Positions 1 to 8,148 of a DNA stretch of 64,000 nt are shown here, piece after piece (positions within the stretch are counted from its first letter, which is position 1; every line of letters starts with the position of its first letter). The stretch is from contig NZ_MCNV01000005.1 in NCBI RefSeq assembly GCF_001718195.1, positions 1-64,000 on the forward strand. The letters are read 5' to 3'. Below the pieces are notes generated by a model, which was not told the DNA's origin, did not search any database, and worked only from the letters and a program-made list of their open reading frames with translations. This DNA is from Paraburkholderia nodosa (GTDB lineage Bacteria; Pseudomonadota; Gammaproteobacteria; Burkholderiales; Burkholderiaceae). The position numbers and the translations under genes were made by a program.

Positions 1-295
1 CCGAATCCGCTGCTTCTTCTGGAAGCAGTGGAAGCGTGGCCGGACCCGTTTCAAGGAACTGACTGCCCGCGGGGTTAGCCGTGATCTAGCCGCTCAGACC
101 GTTGGATCGCCGCACAATGCGTGGCGGCTTAGTTGCAGCCCCGCGCTGAGTCTCGCACTGCCAAACCGGTATCTACGCTCTCTTGGACTTCCCTCCGTCG
201 GTCCAGTCGGCTAACTGATCCGAGCCGCCGTGTACGGACCCGTACGCACGGTGGCGTGGGAGGGGTCGGGCCGCGAGGCCTGCCCCTATCCCGAT
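1..295 (+). mobile_element. 3' end of a group II intron
   Basis: The window opens inside a bacterial group II intron. After the maturase stop codon a 34-nt hairpin at 222-255 starts GAGCCGCC and ends GGTGGC. It has the AGC triad and short loop expected of domain V. A second hairpin at about 256-295 pairs GGGAGGGG with CCCCTATCCC and leaves an unpaired A near its 3' side, as expected of the branch-point bulge in domain VI. The intron would end near position 295 with CCCGAT. The 5' part of the element lies outside the window, so activity cannot be judged. Confidence 0.85.
2..214 (+). CDS. ltrA: Group II intron maturase/reverse transcriptase, C-terminal fragment
   Basis: The frame is open from the window edge to a TAA at 212-214 and gives 70 residues beginning RIRCFFWKQWKR. 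The sequence matches the C-terminal maturase region of LtrA-type intron-encoded proteins, where a basic RxRxxxWKQWKR segment and a terminal SLGLPS segment are common. Only this tail is visible; the reverse transcriptase domain is upstream of the window. Its position directly before domain V is where LtrA ends in intact introns. The N-terminus is missing because of the window edge, so nothing can be said about a start codon or integrity. Confidence 0.85.
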   Translation, partial: RIRCFFWKQWKRGRTRFKELTARGVSRDLAAQTVGSPHNAWRLSCSPALSLALPNRYLRSLGLPSVGPVG

Positions 296-420
296 TCGGG
301 TTCTACCGGCGCGTGAATCGGCTGCGTCGCTCGAATCGTTCGCAACTGCTGCTTTTTTTGGCAACGCGCAAGGTTGAAGATCAGGCTATCCGATCCACCT
401 GATCGACGTAACCGGAGTCA

Positions 421-627
421 ATGATGGAACTCGTTCGAATGATGCGCATGGTTCTGTGGAGCTTTTTCGGCGTGCGCAAGAGCGCGTCGCACGAAGCCGA
501 TTTGGCCAGCGTGAACTTCAAGTGGCTGCCGTTCGTGGCGGTCGCGCTGGCCGCGATGATCGGGGCTTGCATACTGGGCGTCGTGCTGCTGGTCGCGCAT
601 TCTACGGGAACCGCACAAGGCTTCTGA
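421..627 (+). CDS. DUF2970 family small membrane protein
   Basis: A 68-residue protein with the signature VLWSFFGVRKS near residues 11-21, which marks the DUF2970 family of small proteobacterial proteins. One hydrophobic segment at about residues 35-59 should span the inner membrane, leaving a short cytoplasmic N-terminus. The family has no established function. The gene begins ATGATG at 421, about 125 bases after the intron end, so the intron probably inserted into the intergenic DNA upstream of it. No partner gene overlaps it. Confidence 0.8.
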   Translation: MMELVRMMRMVLWSFFGVRKSASHEADLASVNFKWLPFVAVALAAMIGACILGVVLLVAHSTGTAQGF

Positions 628-815
628 GCATGCGGTGTTGCCGAAAACATGGGGCGGCGGCGAAGCATCGTGAGACGCGAGATTGTTCGGCGTTTCATAA
701 CGGTGATTTCGTCGGCGCCGCGTTGATCTTTGTGGTGCCGCGCGTAATCTGACTATCGAGAGGCGCTGCATTTCACGCGACGCGATTCGCCCAGTTTTCA
801 GGCAAGGAGTATGAG

Positions 816-980
816 ATGGATATCCTCAATCTCGCCCGACAATCCGGCATGACGGTTGTGCTCGACGCACGCATCGGCCAGCAGGAATACCACTCCGTTC
901 ACAGCAGCGTGGCCGCGCTGGAACGGTTTGCCGCGCTGCTCGAGGCGCACAGGCAAGCCGAATCTGGCAAGCGCGTCTGA
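816..980 (+). CDS. Small hypothetical protein (54 aa)
   Basis: A 54-codon frame starts at ATG 816, six bases after an AAGGAG ribosome binding site at 804-809, and ends TGA at 978-980. The product begins MDILNLARQSGMTVVLDAR and is soluble and mildly charged, with no signal or membrane segment. I do not recognise a family. The good ribosome binding site, GC-rich third positions and isolated position support a real gene, but no homology argument can be made by eye. Confidence 0.6.
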   Translation: MDILNLARQSGMTVVLDARIGQQEYHSVHSSVAALERFAALLEAHRQAESGKRV

Positions 981-1164
981 TTGAATCGTGATGGCAAGCG
1001 CCACGCTTCACTCAAACAGATTGCAGCCATCACGAAACATCATTTGAGGAGATTTTTGGTTCGACCTATTGTGAAGTTCACGAGAAGCGGCTGCCCCCTG
1101 TGGATCAACGGCGATATCACGGGAGAGGGCATGTCGGATACCTTCCATGGACGGAGACAATCGG

Positions 1165-1476
1165 ATGAACCCCACGACCCTGCATGGGATTCGTAGCAAT
1201 CCCCTGTTCGCCACGCTGGTCAAACGTCGGCGCAGATACATTGCCTGGCTGACGGCCATCACGCTGATTCCCTATTGCGCGTTCATTGTGCTCGTCGGAT
1301 TCGCCCCCGCTCTGCTGGCCATCCGGCTTTCCGCAGACAGTATCGTCAATATCGGCTGGCCGATCGGCGTCGCGCTGATCGTCGGCAGCTGGTGTCTCAC
1401 GGGCTTGTACGTTCGCCGCGCCAATGGCGAATTCGACGCGCTCACCGCCGAGATCCTGGCGGGAGCGAAACCATGA
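1165..1476 (+). CDS. DUF485 family inner-membrane protein (YjcH-like)
   Basis: The product is about 103 residues and has two hydrophobic segments (about residues 27-50 and 61-83) separated by a short loop, the pattern of DUF485 proteins such as E. coli YjcH. These are encoded directly upstream of ActP-type solute:cation symporters and are thought to be small accessory membrane proteins. The ATG at 1165 is preferred because GGAGA lies at 1153-1157; an in-frame ATG at 1147 has no such site. Its stop overlaps the actP start in an ATGA junction, which implies translational coupling. Confidence 0.85.
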   Translation: MNPTTLHGIRSNPLFATLVKRRRRYIAWLTAITLIPYCAFIVLVGFAPALLAIRLSADSIVNIGWPIGVALIVGSWCLTGLYVRRANGEFDALTAEILAGAKP

Positions 1477-3143
1477 GGCGCGCTGGTTTTGCTCTTGTCT
1501 TCCCGCTCCTGCTGGGTGTCGCGACGCACGCGGCGGCCGCGGGGGTTCTGCACGGCGTCGAACAGCGTCCCCTCAATCTCACGGCGATCGCGATGTTCCT
1601 CGTCTTCGCCGTGGCGACGCTGGGCATCACGTACTGGGCGGCGTCGCGCACCCGTTCGATGGACGACTTCTACACCGCCGGGGGCGGCATCACCGGATTC
1701 CAGAACGGCATGGCGCTGGCCGGCGACTATATGTCGGCGGCGGCGTTGCTGGGCGTGACCAGCATGATCTTTTTTCACGGCTACGACGGCGTAATCTACG
1801 CGATCAGCTTTTTCGTCGCGTGGCCGCTGCTGCTGTTCCTGTTCGCGGAGCGCATCCGGAATCTGGGCCGCGTGACGATTGCCGACATCGCATCGTACCG
1901 GCTCGACCAGAACCGGATCCGCACGATGACCGCCTTCGGTTCGTTGACCGTCGTCTGCTTTTACCTGGTTGTCCAGATGGTCGGTGCGGGGCAGTTGATC
2001 CAGTTGCTGTTCGGCCTTCCCTATAACGACGCGATTATCGTGGTCGGCCTGCTGATGGTGGTCTATGTGACCTTCGGCGGCATGGTGGCCACCACGTGGG
2101 TGCAGATCATCAAGGCCGCGTTGATGCTGTTCGGCGGCACATTGCTGGCCGTTCTCGCACTGTACCGGTTTGGCTTTTCGCTGAACGCGCTGTTCGAGCA
2201 GGCGGTCGCCGCGCACAGGAACGGCACGCACATTCTGCTGCCGAGCGGGCAGGTGTCCGATCCCATTGCGCTGATTTCGCTCGCGATAGGCCTGGTGTTC
2301 GGCACGGCGGGGCTGCCGCACATCCTCATGCGCTTTTTTACCGTGCCGGATGCGAAAGAAGCGCGCAAGTCGGTGTTCGTTGCCACGGGCTTCATCGGCT
2401 TCTTTTATCTGGTCATCATGGTGCTCGGCGTGGCGGCGATCGCGATTGTCGGCAGCAACCCGTCGTTCTATGTGGGCGGCCTGACGGGCGGCAAGCTAAT
2501 CGGCGGCAGCAACATGCCGGTCATGCATCTCGCCCAGGCGCTCGGCGGCAATCTGCTGCTCGGTTTCCTCTCGGCCGTTGCGTTCGCGACCATCCTCGCT
2601 GTCGTGTCCGGGCTCACGATGGCGGGTACTTCCGCCATCTCGCATGACCTCTACCTGATGGTGCTCAAGAAGAACCGGGCCGATCCCGCGAGCGAGCGGC
2701 GGGTCTCCAGAATCGCATCGGTGTGCATAGGCGTGGTGTCGGTGCTGCTGGGCATCGTGTTCAAGGATCAGAACATCGCCTTCCTCGTCGCACTGACTTT
2801 CGGCGTCGCCGCCTCGGTAAATTTTCCGGTTCTCGCGCTTTCGATGTACTGGAATGGGCTGACGACGCGCGGGGCGCTCTCCGGCGGCATCGCGGGCCTC
2901 GTGAGCGCCGTCACGCTCGTCATTCTGTCGCCCGCCATCTGGGTCACGGTGCTGGGCCATGCGAAGGCGATCTTCCCCTACGACTATCCCGCCATCGTGT
3001 CGATGAGCATCGCGTTCCTGTGCGCTTGGCTGGGTTCCGTTACGGACCGCAGCCAGCGCGCGCAGCGCGAGCGGGACGACTTCGGCGAACAGGCCATCCG
3101 CGCGCAGACCGGCTTCGGCGCGTCCGGAGCGGTGAGCCACTAG
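1473..3143 (+). CDS. actP: Solute:sodium symporter, ActP-like acetate/monocarboxylate permease
   Basis: A 556-residue sodium:solute symporter (SSS family). The N-terminus looks like a cleavable signal (MRRAGFALVFPLLLG to about residue 23), as in ActP, followed by about 13 membrane segments. The early motif SMDDFYTAGGGITGFQNG and the segment ALAGDYMSAAALLG are typical of ActP/SSS carriers. Expected substrates are acetate, glycolate or other short monocarboxylates taken up with Na+ or H+. The start overlaps the DUF485 stop, reproducing the yjcH-actP pair. No acetyl-CoA synthetase gene is adjacent, so the exact substrate is open. Confidence 0.88.
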   Translation: MRRAGFALVFPLLLGVATHAAAAGVLHGVEQRPLNLTAIAMFLVFAVATLGITYWAASRTRSMDDFYTAGGGITGFQNGMALAGDYMSAAALLGVTSMIFFHGYDGVIYAISFFVAWPLLLFLFAERIRNLGRVTIADIASYRLDQNRIRTMTAFGSLTVVCFYLVVQMVGAGQLIQLLFGLPYNDAIIVVGLLMVVYVTFGGMVATTWVQIIKAALMLFGGTLLAVLALYRFGFSLNALFEQAVAAHRNGTHILLPSGQVSDPIALISLAIGLVFGTAGLPHILMRFFTVPDAKEARKSVFVATGFIGFFYLVIMVLGVAAIAIVGSNPSFYVGGLTGGKLIGGSNMPVMHLAQALGGNLLLGFLSAVAFATILAVVSGLTMAGTSAISHDLYLMVLKKNRADPASERRVSRIASVCIGVVSVLLGIVFKDQNIAFLVALTFGVAASVNFPVLALSMYWNGLTTRGALSGGIAGLVSAVTLVILSPAIWVTVLGHAKAIFPYDYPAIVSMSIAFLCAWLGSVTDRSQRAQRERDDFGEQAIRAQTGFGASGAVSH

Positions 3144-3166
3144 AGAACGCCAACAAGGAGACAATC

Positions 3167-3721
3167 ATGCAAATGCGTGACAACGGTCTGGGCTTTTCGC
3201 CCATCACGATCGCGCTGCACTGGGTCGTCGCAGCGCTGCTGCTGTCGATCGCCGGATGCGGCATCGCGCTCATGTTCACCGCGGACGACGCGCAACGACT
3301 GAGTCTCGTGCGTACGCAGAATCTGCTGGGGGCCGTGCTGTTCGTCGTGTCGATCTACCGGCTCTGGGCGCGGCTTTCTTCGTATCATCCGCTGCCCGTG
3401 GGCACGCCGAACCCCGTCGAGGTGATCGTCAGCCGCTCCGTCGCGGTGGGCCTCGCGCTCGCCGTGGTGCTTCTGCCGGTTGCCGTATGGCTTTCCCGGG
3501 CGGCAGCCGGTGTCGCCGTCGAGTTGCCGGGAGGTTTCGCGATCCCCACGCTCATTGATCCCGACGTAGCGGTGCAACGGGTCGTGGATATTCTCTTCGA
3601 TATCGGCTCGACGGCCTTTCTCCTGGGTCTCGCGTTGCATCTGTTCGGAGCACTGAAGAATCATTTCGCTTTGGGCAATGACGCCCTCAAGCGGATGCTT
3701 GGCAAACATGTGGAGCTTTGA
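3167..3721 (+). CDS. Cytochrome b561 family membrane haem protein
   Basis: A 184-residue protein with four predicted membrane segments and an N-terminus resembling bacterial cytochrome b561 (FSPITIALHWVVAALLL). The His in ALHWVV (about residue 17) and a late His in LGLALHLFGALKNHF (about residues 156-163) are candidate haem ligands. Members move electrons between the quinone pool and periplasmic donors or superoxide. An AAGGAG lies at 3155-3160, six bases before the ATG. It follows actP by 23 bases and precedes the nitronate monooxygenase gene by three, so the genes may form one transcript. The electron partner is unknown. Confidence 0.82.
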   Translation: MQMRDNGLGFSPITIALHWVVAALLLSIAGCGIALMFTADDAQRLSLVRTQNLLGAVLFVVSIYRLWARLSSYHPLPVGTPNPVEVIVSRSVAVGLALAVVLLPVAVWLSRAAAGVAVELPGGFAIPTLIDPDVAVQRVVDILFDIGSTAFLLGLALHLFGALKNHFALGNDALKRMLGKHVEL

Positions 3722-3724
3722 GCG

Positions 3725-4768
3725 ATGAGCGAATTCAGATCGGTATCGGTATTCGGCGGGAACGCGGTCACGCGACTGTGCGGTGTCCGGTATCCCGTCT
3801 TTCTCGGCGGCATGGCGGCGATCTCCGGCCCGAAGCTCGTTGCCGCGGTGGCCAATGCCGACGGCATGGGGACGCTTGGCGGGCTGCGTTTGCCGCCGCT
3901 CGCGCTCCGCAAGTGGATACGGGAAACGCGGGAGCTGACGGAAAAGCCCTTCGGCGTGAATCTCGTGCCGAAGTTCGGCGGACCGACCGTGTTCGAAGCC
4001 CAGTTCCAGGTCGTATTGCAGGAGCGGCCGCGCATGCTCTCGTTATTCTACGCCGAAGACTATGCGGCGGACATGATCCCTCGTGCCAAGGATGCAGGCA
4101 TGATCGTCATGGTTCAGGTGGGGTCTGTTGCGCTCGCCCGGCACGCGATCCGGAACGGCGCGGATATCGTCGTCGCACAGGGCAGCGAAAGCGGCGGCCA
4201 CCTCAACCGGGGGACGATTGGCGTCATGTCGCTGTTGCCCGCGATCTGCGAGGTCGCGCAGGGGCGTCCGGTGCTGGCGGCTGGGGGCATCACGACGCGC
4301 GATGATGTGCGGGCTGCGATGCTGCTTGGCGCGTCAGGGGTGCTCGTGGGCACCGCGTTCGTTGCGACCGACGAATCGAATGCGCACCCGCTATACAAGC
4401 AAAAGATCGTCGAGGCCAGCGTGGACGACATCGAATATCGCACCGGGTATTCGTTCGGCTGGCCGTACGGCACGCCCCATTGTGTGATTCCCAATCGCGA
4501 CAAATGGAACCTGCTGCGCTTCGTTGGCGGCGGTGCACGCATGATCGACAAACCGCGCATGGCGCAGAAGCTTTCGCTCTATGCGGGGCAGGGCGTCAGC
4601 AAGATCGACAGCGTGGTGCCGGCGGCCGAGCGCGTGGCGGAACTGGTGGCGGGACTGCCGCCGTCGACGGTTGCGGCGAATGCCCAGGCGATGCTCGATG
4701 GCCTGGCATACGGCGCAAGCCGTGCATTGCCGCAAGTGGAGTCGGCCGAGTGCCGCGCCGCATGCTGA
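3725..4768 (+). CDS. Nitronate monooxygenase (2-nitropropane dioxygenase family)
   Basis: A 347-residue FMN-dependent TIM-barrel enzyme. The signature GSESGGH is at residues 153-159. The phosphate-binding pair AAGGI (185-189) and LLGASGVLVGTAF (200-212) is present. The N-terminal PVFLGGMAAISGPKLVAAVANADGMG is the usual first strand and helix. Such enzymes oxidise alkyl nitronates, including propionate-3-nitronate, to carbonyl compounds and nitrite or nitrate, using oxygen. The gene lies three bases after the cytochrome b561 stop. A LysR gene converges on it from the right. Many family members act on other substrates, so the name is a family call. Confidence 0.85.
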   Translation: MSEFRSVSVFGGNAVTRLCGVRYPVFLGGMAAISGPKLVAAVANADGMGTLGGLRLPPLALRKWIRETRELTEKPFGVNLVPKFGGPTVFEAQFQVVLQERPRMLSLFYAEDYAADMIPRAKDAGMIVMVQVGSVALARHAIRNGADIVVAQGSESGGHLNRGTIGVMSLLPAICEVAQGRPVLAAGGITTRDDVRAAMLLGASGVLVGTAFVATDESNAHPLYKQKIVEASVDDIEYRTGYSFGWPYGTPHCVIPNRDKWNLLRFVGGGARMIDKPRMAQKLSLYAGQGVSKIDSVVPAAERVAELVAGLPPSTVAANAQAMLDGLAYGASRALPQVESAECRAAC

Positions 4769-4792
4769 CCCTGATGCGTTCGACAGCGGTGC

Positions 4793-5743
4793 TCAGGCCG
4801 CTGCCGTCGAACGCCGCGTGCTCTTGCGATTCGGCGTATTCGTGCGCTTCGCTTTCGTGTCGTCACTGGAAAGCGCGAGCTGGTCGCGCGCGAGCGCGAC
4901 AAACGCGCTCAATGCCGGTGTCGCGAGCGTGTCGTTGCGGCGGATGAAGACCGTCTTGACGGTGGCGAACTCGCGCGGCAGCGCGTGAAGGGCGATCGCC
5001 TGGCGCGCTGCATAGTTTTGCGCAACGGCCTTTGGCAACAGCGTCACACCCATGCCCGCGGCCACGCATGAGAGGATGCCGTCGAGCGTGCCCAGTTCGA
5101 GCACCTGGTTGGGCACGAGCCCGACCTGATAGAACCAGTGTTCGAGCGTGGAGCGATAGAAGCAGCCCGTGCGGAAGACCAGCACCGTCTGCTGCGGCAT
5201 GACGTGAATGAGTTCGCCGAGCGAGGCGAACTCGCAACTGCTCACGAGGACGAGCTCCTCCTGGAAGACCTCGTCTTGCGCAAGTACCGGATTCTGGTGC
5301 AGACCGCCGACGAATGCGCCGTCGAGGCGATGGCTTTCGACGGCCTTGATCAGTTCGGCGGTCGTGCCGGTGAGCAGTGACAAGTGGACCTGAGGATACT
5401 TCTCGCGGTATCTGGCCAGCACCTGGGGCAGGCGTATCGCAGCGGTCGTCTCCATCGAGCCGAGCCTCAGCGTGCCTGCCGGCGTTGCGGTATCGAGCAG
5501 CGCGTTGCGGCTCTCTTCAGTGAGCTGGAGGATGCGCTGGGCGTAGCCCAGAAACGTTTGCCCGGCCGAAGTGAGGACCACGCCGCTCTTCTGCCGGATA
5601 AACAGTGGCTGACCGAGTTCGGCTTCGAGTTCCTTGACGCGCATCGTGACGTTGGACTGCACGGTGTGCACTTTCTCGGCCGCCGCTGTGAAGCTGCCGT
5701 GCTCCGCCACCGCACAGAAAATCTTCAGCTGACGCATCTCCAT
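4793..5743 (-). CDS. LysR-type transcriptional regulator
   Basis: A 316-residue LysR protein. An N-terminal winged helix-turn-helix (about residues 1-60, with GSFTAAAEKVHTVQSNVTMRV as the core) is followed by the two-lobed effector domain from about residue 90. The C-terminal 20 residues are basic. It is transcribed away from the MOSC gene at 5846 and converges on the nitronate monooxygenase gene. Palindromic and tandem repeats between 5769 and 5798 in the divergent promoter are the likely binding site. LysR genes usually control the divergent neighbour, so the MOSC gene is the first candidate target. Confidence 0.9.
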   Translation of the reverse strand: MEMRQLKIFCAVAEHGSFTAAAEKVHTVQSNVTMRVKELEAELGQPLFIRQKSGVVLTSAGQTFLGYAQRILQLTEESRNALLDTATPAGTLRLGSMETTAAIRLPQVLARYREKYPQVHLSLLTGTTAELIKAVESHRLDGAFVGGLHQNPVLAQDEVFQEELVLVSSCEFASLGELIHVMPQQTVLVFRTGCFYRSTLEHWFYQVGLVPNQVLELGTLDGILSCVAAGMGVTLLPKAVAQNYAARQAIALHALPREFATVKTVFIRRNDTLATPALSAFVALARDQLALSSDDTKAKRTNTPNRKSTRRSTAAA

Positions 5744-5768
5744 GGCGAATTCCAGGAATCACAATTAA

Positions 5769-5798
5769 TGATGGATTTCATCACTTTCCATCACTTTA
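5769..5798. promoter_or_regulatory. Candidate LysR operator in divergent promoter
   Basis: The sequence TGATG-GATTT-CATCA (5769-5783) is a perfect 5-bp-arm palindrome. It runs into a tandem pair CATCACTTTC/CATCACTTTA (5779-5798). It lies just upstream of the LysR start and about 50 bases before the MOSC start, the usual location of an autoregulatory LysR site. Binding is inferred, not shown. Confidence 0.5.
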
Positions 5799-5845
5799 CT
5801 GGATTGAATGGCGCGAGCACAGTGTCGTAAACGCGAACGGGGGGG

Positions 5846-6523
5846 ATGCACGTGGAGATGGTGTCGAGTACCAACATCGAGTGCCTGTTCGCCGGCGGGA
5901 TGGGTTATCTGGACCACGAAGGGCAGCGCAGCGGCATTTTCAAACGGCCCATGGCCGGACCGGCTCGCGTGGAAGCGCAGGGGATCGTCGGCGACGAGCA
6001 TGGCGATCCGCGCATCCACGGCGGCCCGGAAAAGGCCGTTCATCACTACGCGGCTGAGAATTACGTCCGCATCGCGGAGGCATTCGCGGAGTGCGTCGCG
6101 GCCCTGGTGCCCGGCAGTCTCGGCGAGAACATCTCGGCTCGGGGGCTGTCCGAACGCAACGTGCACATCGGCGATATCTACGAGGTCGGCGGCGCCATAC
6201 TGCAGGTCTCGCAACCGCGCAGCCCGTGCTGGAAGATTAATCATCGCTTCGGCGTCGAGCGCATGTCGATGCATATCGCCGAGGGGCGAATCACCGGGTG
6301 GTATTACCGAGTCCTGTGCCCCGGCATGATTGCGCCAGGCGACGCTATCACGCTCGTCGACCGGCAAACGGAGCGCTTCTCCATCGACGAGTTCTGGAAG
6401 GTGCAGTTGTCGCATCGCCCGTCCATCGATGCGCTGGTCGAGCTGATCGCCGTTCCGGGCTTGGCTCCTGACTGGAAGCGGCGCCTGGGTGAACGGGAAA
6501 AGTGGCTGCGTGCGCGCCGGTGA
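5846..6523 (+). CDS. MOSC domain protein (YiiM-like)
   Basis: A 225-residue protein with a MOSC core. GDEHGDPRIHGGPEKAVHHY (residues 49-68) and GSLGENI (90-96) are typical of YiiM/YflK-type MOSC proteins. QPRSPCWKI (123-131) holds the conserved cysteine thought to bind the molybdenum cofactor sulfur. The C-terminal 50 residues resemble the 3-alpha domain of YiiM. YiiM reduces hydroxylated purines and related N-hydroxylated compounds, but the substrate here is unknown. The ATG at 5846 follows a G-rich run; a second in-frame ATG at 5858 is possible. The divergent LysR gene probably controls it. Confidence 0.85.
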   Translation: MHVEMVSSTNIECLFAGGMGYLDHEGQRSGIFKRPMAGPARVEAQGIVGDEHGDPRIHGGPEKAVHHYAAENYVRIAEAFAECVAALVPGSLGENISARGLSERNVHIGDIYEVGGAILQVSQPRSPCWKINHRFGVERMSMHIAEGRITGWYYRVLCPGMIAPGDAITLVDRQTERFSIDEFWKVQLSHRPSIDALVELIAVPGLAPDWKRRLGEREKWLRARR

Positions 6524-6849
6524 TGGGGACAACTAAGGCTGTTGAAACTCTTCGGTATTAGAGCAGGCTCCGGCGGGCGTTCCGTCCGTAAATTGACTAA
6601 TCGGTACGATTGGCAAACTGCGCCTAAAGTCTGTCGAACCCGGTCAAGGAGGATCCGAGACTGGTCGACATGCTCCGATGCGAGATGTGTTTGAGGTAGG
6701 CGTTGACGCCCTCTGGTGAGCGCGCACGCGCCAGGGCATCGGCACAGATGTGGCAGGCGCCGCACCGGCGGCGCCCACCACGTCAATAGAAGACTGCGAA
6801 TCCTGTGTGTCGCCTTATTTCAGGAGGCGTTTCCTGCATTTCCGGCTCG

Positions 6850-7191
6850 TTACTTCTGCTTCAGTCTGGCCGGCGTCCTGCTCCCGGCGCCTTGGCAGTT
6901 TTCGGTTCTGCGTCCAACGCTCAGTTTGTTCCTGATTTTGCCTCGCGGGTATTCCGCCCCTAGCGCTTTGACCGTTGCCCTGTCTGCGCCTCGTAACCGG
7001 TCGATGGGGTGAAACTCATGCGCAAAGGTCCCACAAAGCTTTGCCACCATAAGAAGGATGGAGACTGCGACTGCCGCGATTGTCTTTGCATTCAACCACG
7101 TTTTAACCCTGCTTTTCTTTCCCGCCTTCCTGGTGTGCTTATCCGCTTTCTTCCAGTTCTTGAGGATCTTTCTGATCTTTCGCTCTTTCAT
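6850..7191 (-). CDS. Possible small membrane protein of unknown function
   Basis: A 113-residue frame starting at ATG 7191 with GGAG six bases upstream. The first 32 residues are very basic (MKERKIRKILKNWKK and onward). One hydrophobic segment follows (TIAAVAVSILLMVAKLCGTF, about residues 34-53), then a polar tail. The frame stays open upstream to 7356, so an upstream start is possible. Codon use is less GC-biased than the neighbours. I do not recognise the family. The basic head and single membrane span argue mildly for a real protein, but it could be a chance frame in acquired DNA. Confidence 0.35.
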   Translation of the reverse strand: MKERKIRKILKNWKKADKHTRKAGKKSRVKTWLNAKTIAAVAVSILLMVAKLCGTFAHEFHPIDRLRGADRATVKALGAEYPRGKIRNKLSVGRRTENCQGAGSRTPARLKQK

Positions 7192-7550
7192 TTCTGGCTC
7201 CGAAGAGACACCCGGAGCCAACTGAGCTTTTAGTACATACCTTAAGAGTCGATCTTTTATTTGCTGCAACTGCCACTGAAGACCTCCTTGCTCAGCTTGC
7301 ACGACGCCGGAAATTGGACGCCGGTTGGGTTGATGGGATTTGTGGTATTGCAGCAAGAACTACCGGAATCTGCGCGGTAGAAACCTGTCCGCTACCACAT
7401 CCTAAAAGTAGCACGGTTTGGTTTGCGAATCGGGTGTTTTCGGCGCGATCGGCGCTCGACGTATCGTCGACAAGCCCGTCCGTTTCGGGCAACTCGACGC
7501 GGCTACCTTGGCGGTCTTGAGTCCTGCAAATAGCCAACAGTAGTCCGGCC

Positions 7551-7586
7551 GACTCAATTGCTTCGCGACAGACTCAATTGTTTCGC
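7551..7586. repeat. Short direct repeat, 20-bp period
   Basis: GACTCAATTGCTTCGC (7551-7566) is followed after four bases by GACTCAATTGTTTCGC (7571-7586); one base differs in 16. The pair lies about 100 bases upstream of the MarR gene. It could be a regulator binding array or a duplication scar. Confidence 0.6.
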
Positions 7587-7630
7587 ATCACGTCGGTGAT
7601 TCGTTCGGGCGTACTTTCCACGTCACTGGA

Positions 7631-7666
7631 GATGTGAAGGTTATCTTTGCAGTTTACCTTCACATC
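7631..7666. promoter_or_regulatory. Palindromic MarR operator
   Basis: An 11-bp perfect inverted repeat, GATGTGAAGGT at 7631-7641 and ACCTTCACATC at 7656-7666, is separated by 14 bases. It ends 15 bases before the MarR start codon, where a repressor would block its own promoter and that of the downstream MFS gene. Assignment to this MarR protein is by position. Confidence 0.7.
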
Positions 7667-7681
7667 ACCTAGAATGCGGGG

Positions 7682-8134
7682 ATGACCGAACGCGCCCAAA
7701 TTCCCCTTCCCGACCTCGCCGCAGGGCTTGCCGGCGACCTGCGCGCACTGGTCGGGCAGTTGCGCCGCCGTTTTCGCGAGCAGGCGATCCTCGGCGACTT
7801 CACGCCTTCCCAGATGGCCGTGCTGCAGCGGCTCGAACGCGAGGGGCCGTCCACGGTGTCGAGCCTCGCGCGCGCGGAGGGCATGCGCCCGCAGTCCATG
7901 GGGACGCTCATCGCGCCGCTCGAGGCGGCGGGCCATATCAGCGGCGCACCGGACCCGAATGACGGACGCCAAACGCTCTGGTCGCTCACCGACGCCTTTC
8001 GCGAGTGGCTCAAGGAGGGGCGGGCGGCGCGCCAGGACTGGCTCTCGCGCAGGATAGAAGCGCGCCTTTCCAGCGCGGAGCAGGAGCAGCTCGCCGCCGC
8101 GGTCGAACTGCTCAAGCGGCTCGTGGCCGACTAA
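7682..8134 (+). CDS. MarR family transcriptional regulator
   Basis: A 150-residue regulator with the MarR winged helix fold. The recognition region FTPSQMAVLQRLEREGPSTV to RAEGMRPQSMGTLI covers about residues 40-76, and the wing DPNDGRQTLWSLT is at about 90-102. MarR proteins usually repress efflux or degradation genes and release DNA on binding small phenolic or toxic ligands. A palindrome just upstream suggests autorepression. The MFS gene starts 14 bases downstream, so this is a typical regulator/efflux operon. No strong ribosome binding site is visible before the ATG; the leader may be short. Confidence 0.9.
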   Translation: MTERAQIPLPDLAAGLAGDLRALVGQLRRRFREQAILGDFTPSQMAVLQRLEREGPSTVSSLARAEGMRPQSMGTLIAPLEAAGHISGAPDPNDGRQTLWSLTDAFREWLKEGRAARQDWLSRRIEARLSSAEQEQLAAAVELLKRLVAD

Positions 8135-8148
8135 CGCGAGGCGGTCAC

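Larger units (their letters stand above)
6524..7620. other. AT-richer intergenic stretch with few genes
   Basis: About 1.1 kb separates the MOSC gene from the MarR gene. It is visibly richer in A and T than its surroundings and contains one plausible small gene on the minus strand (6850-7191) plus short frames I could not support. No transposase remnant, tRNA or clear terminator was seen. The composition suggests acquired or decaying DNA. Confidence 0.5.

Noticed and set aside
1275..1472. An extended N-terminus of ActP
   Set aside because: It lies out of frame over the DUF485 gene; ActP begins with its signal peptide at 1473.
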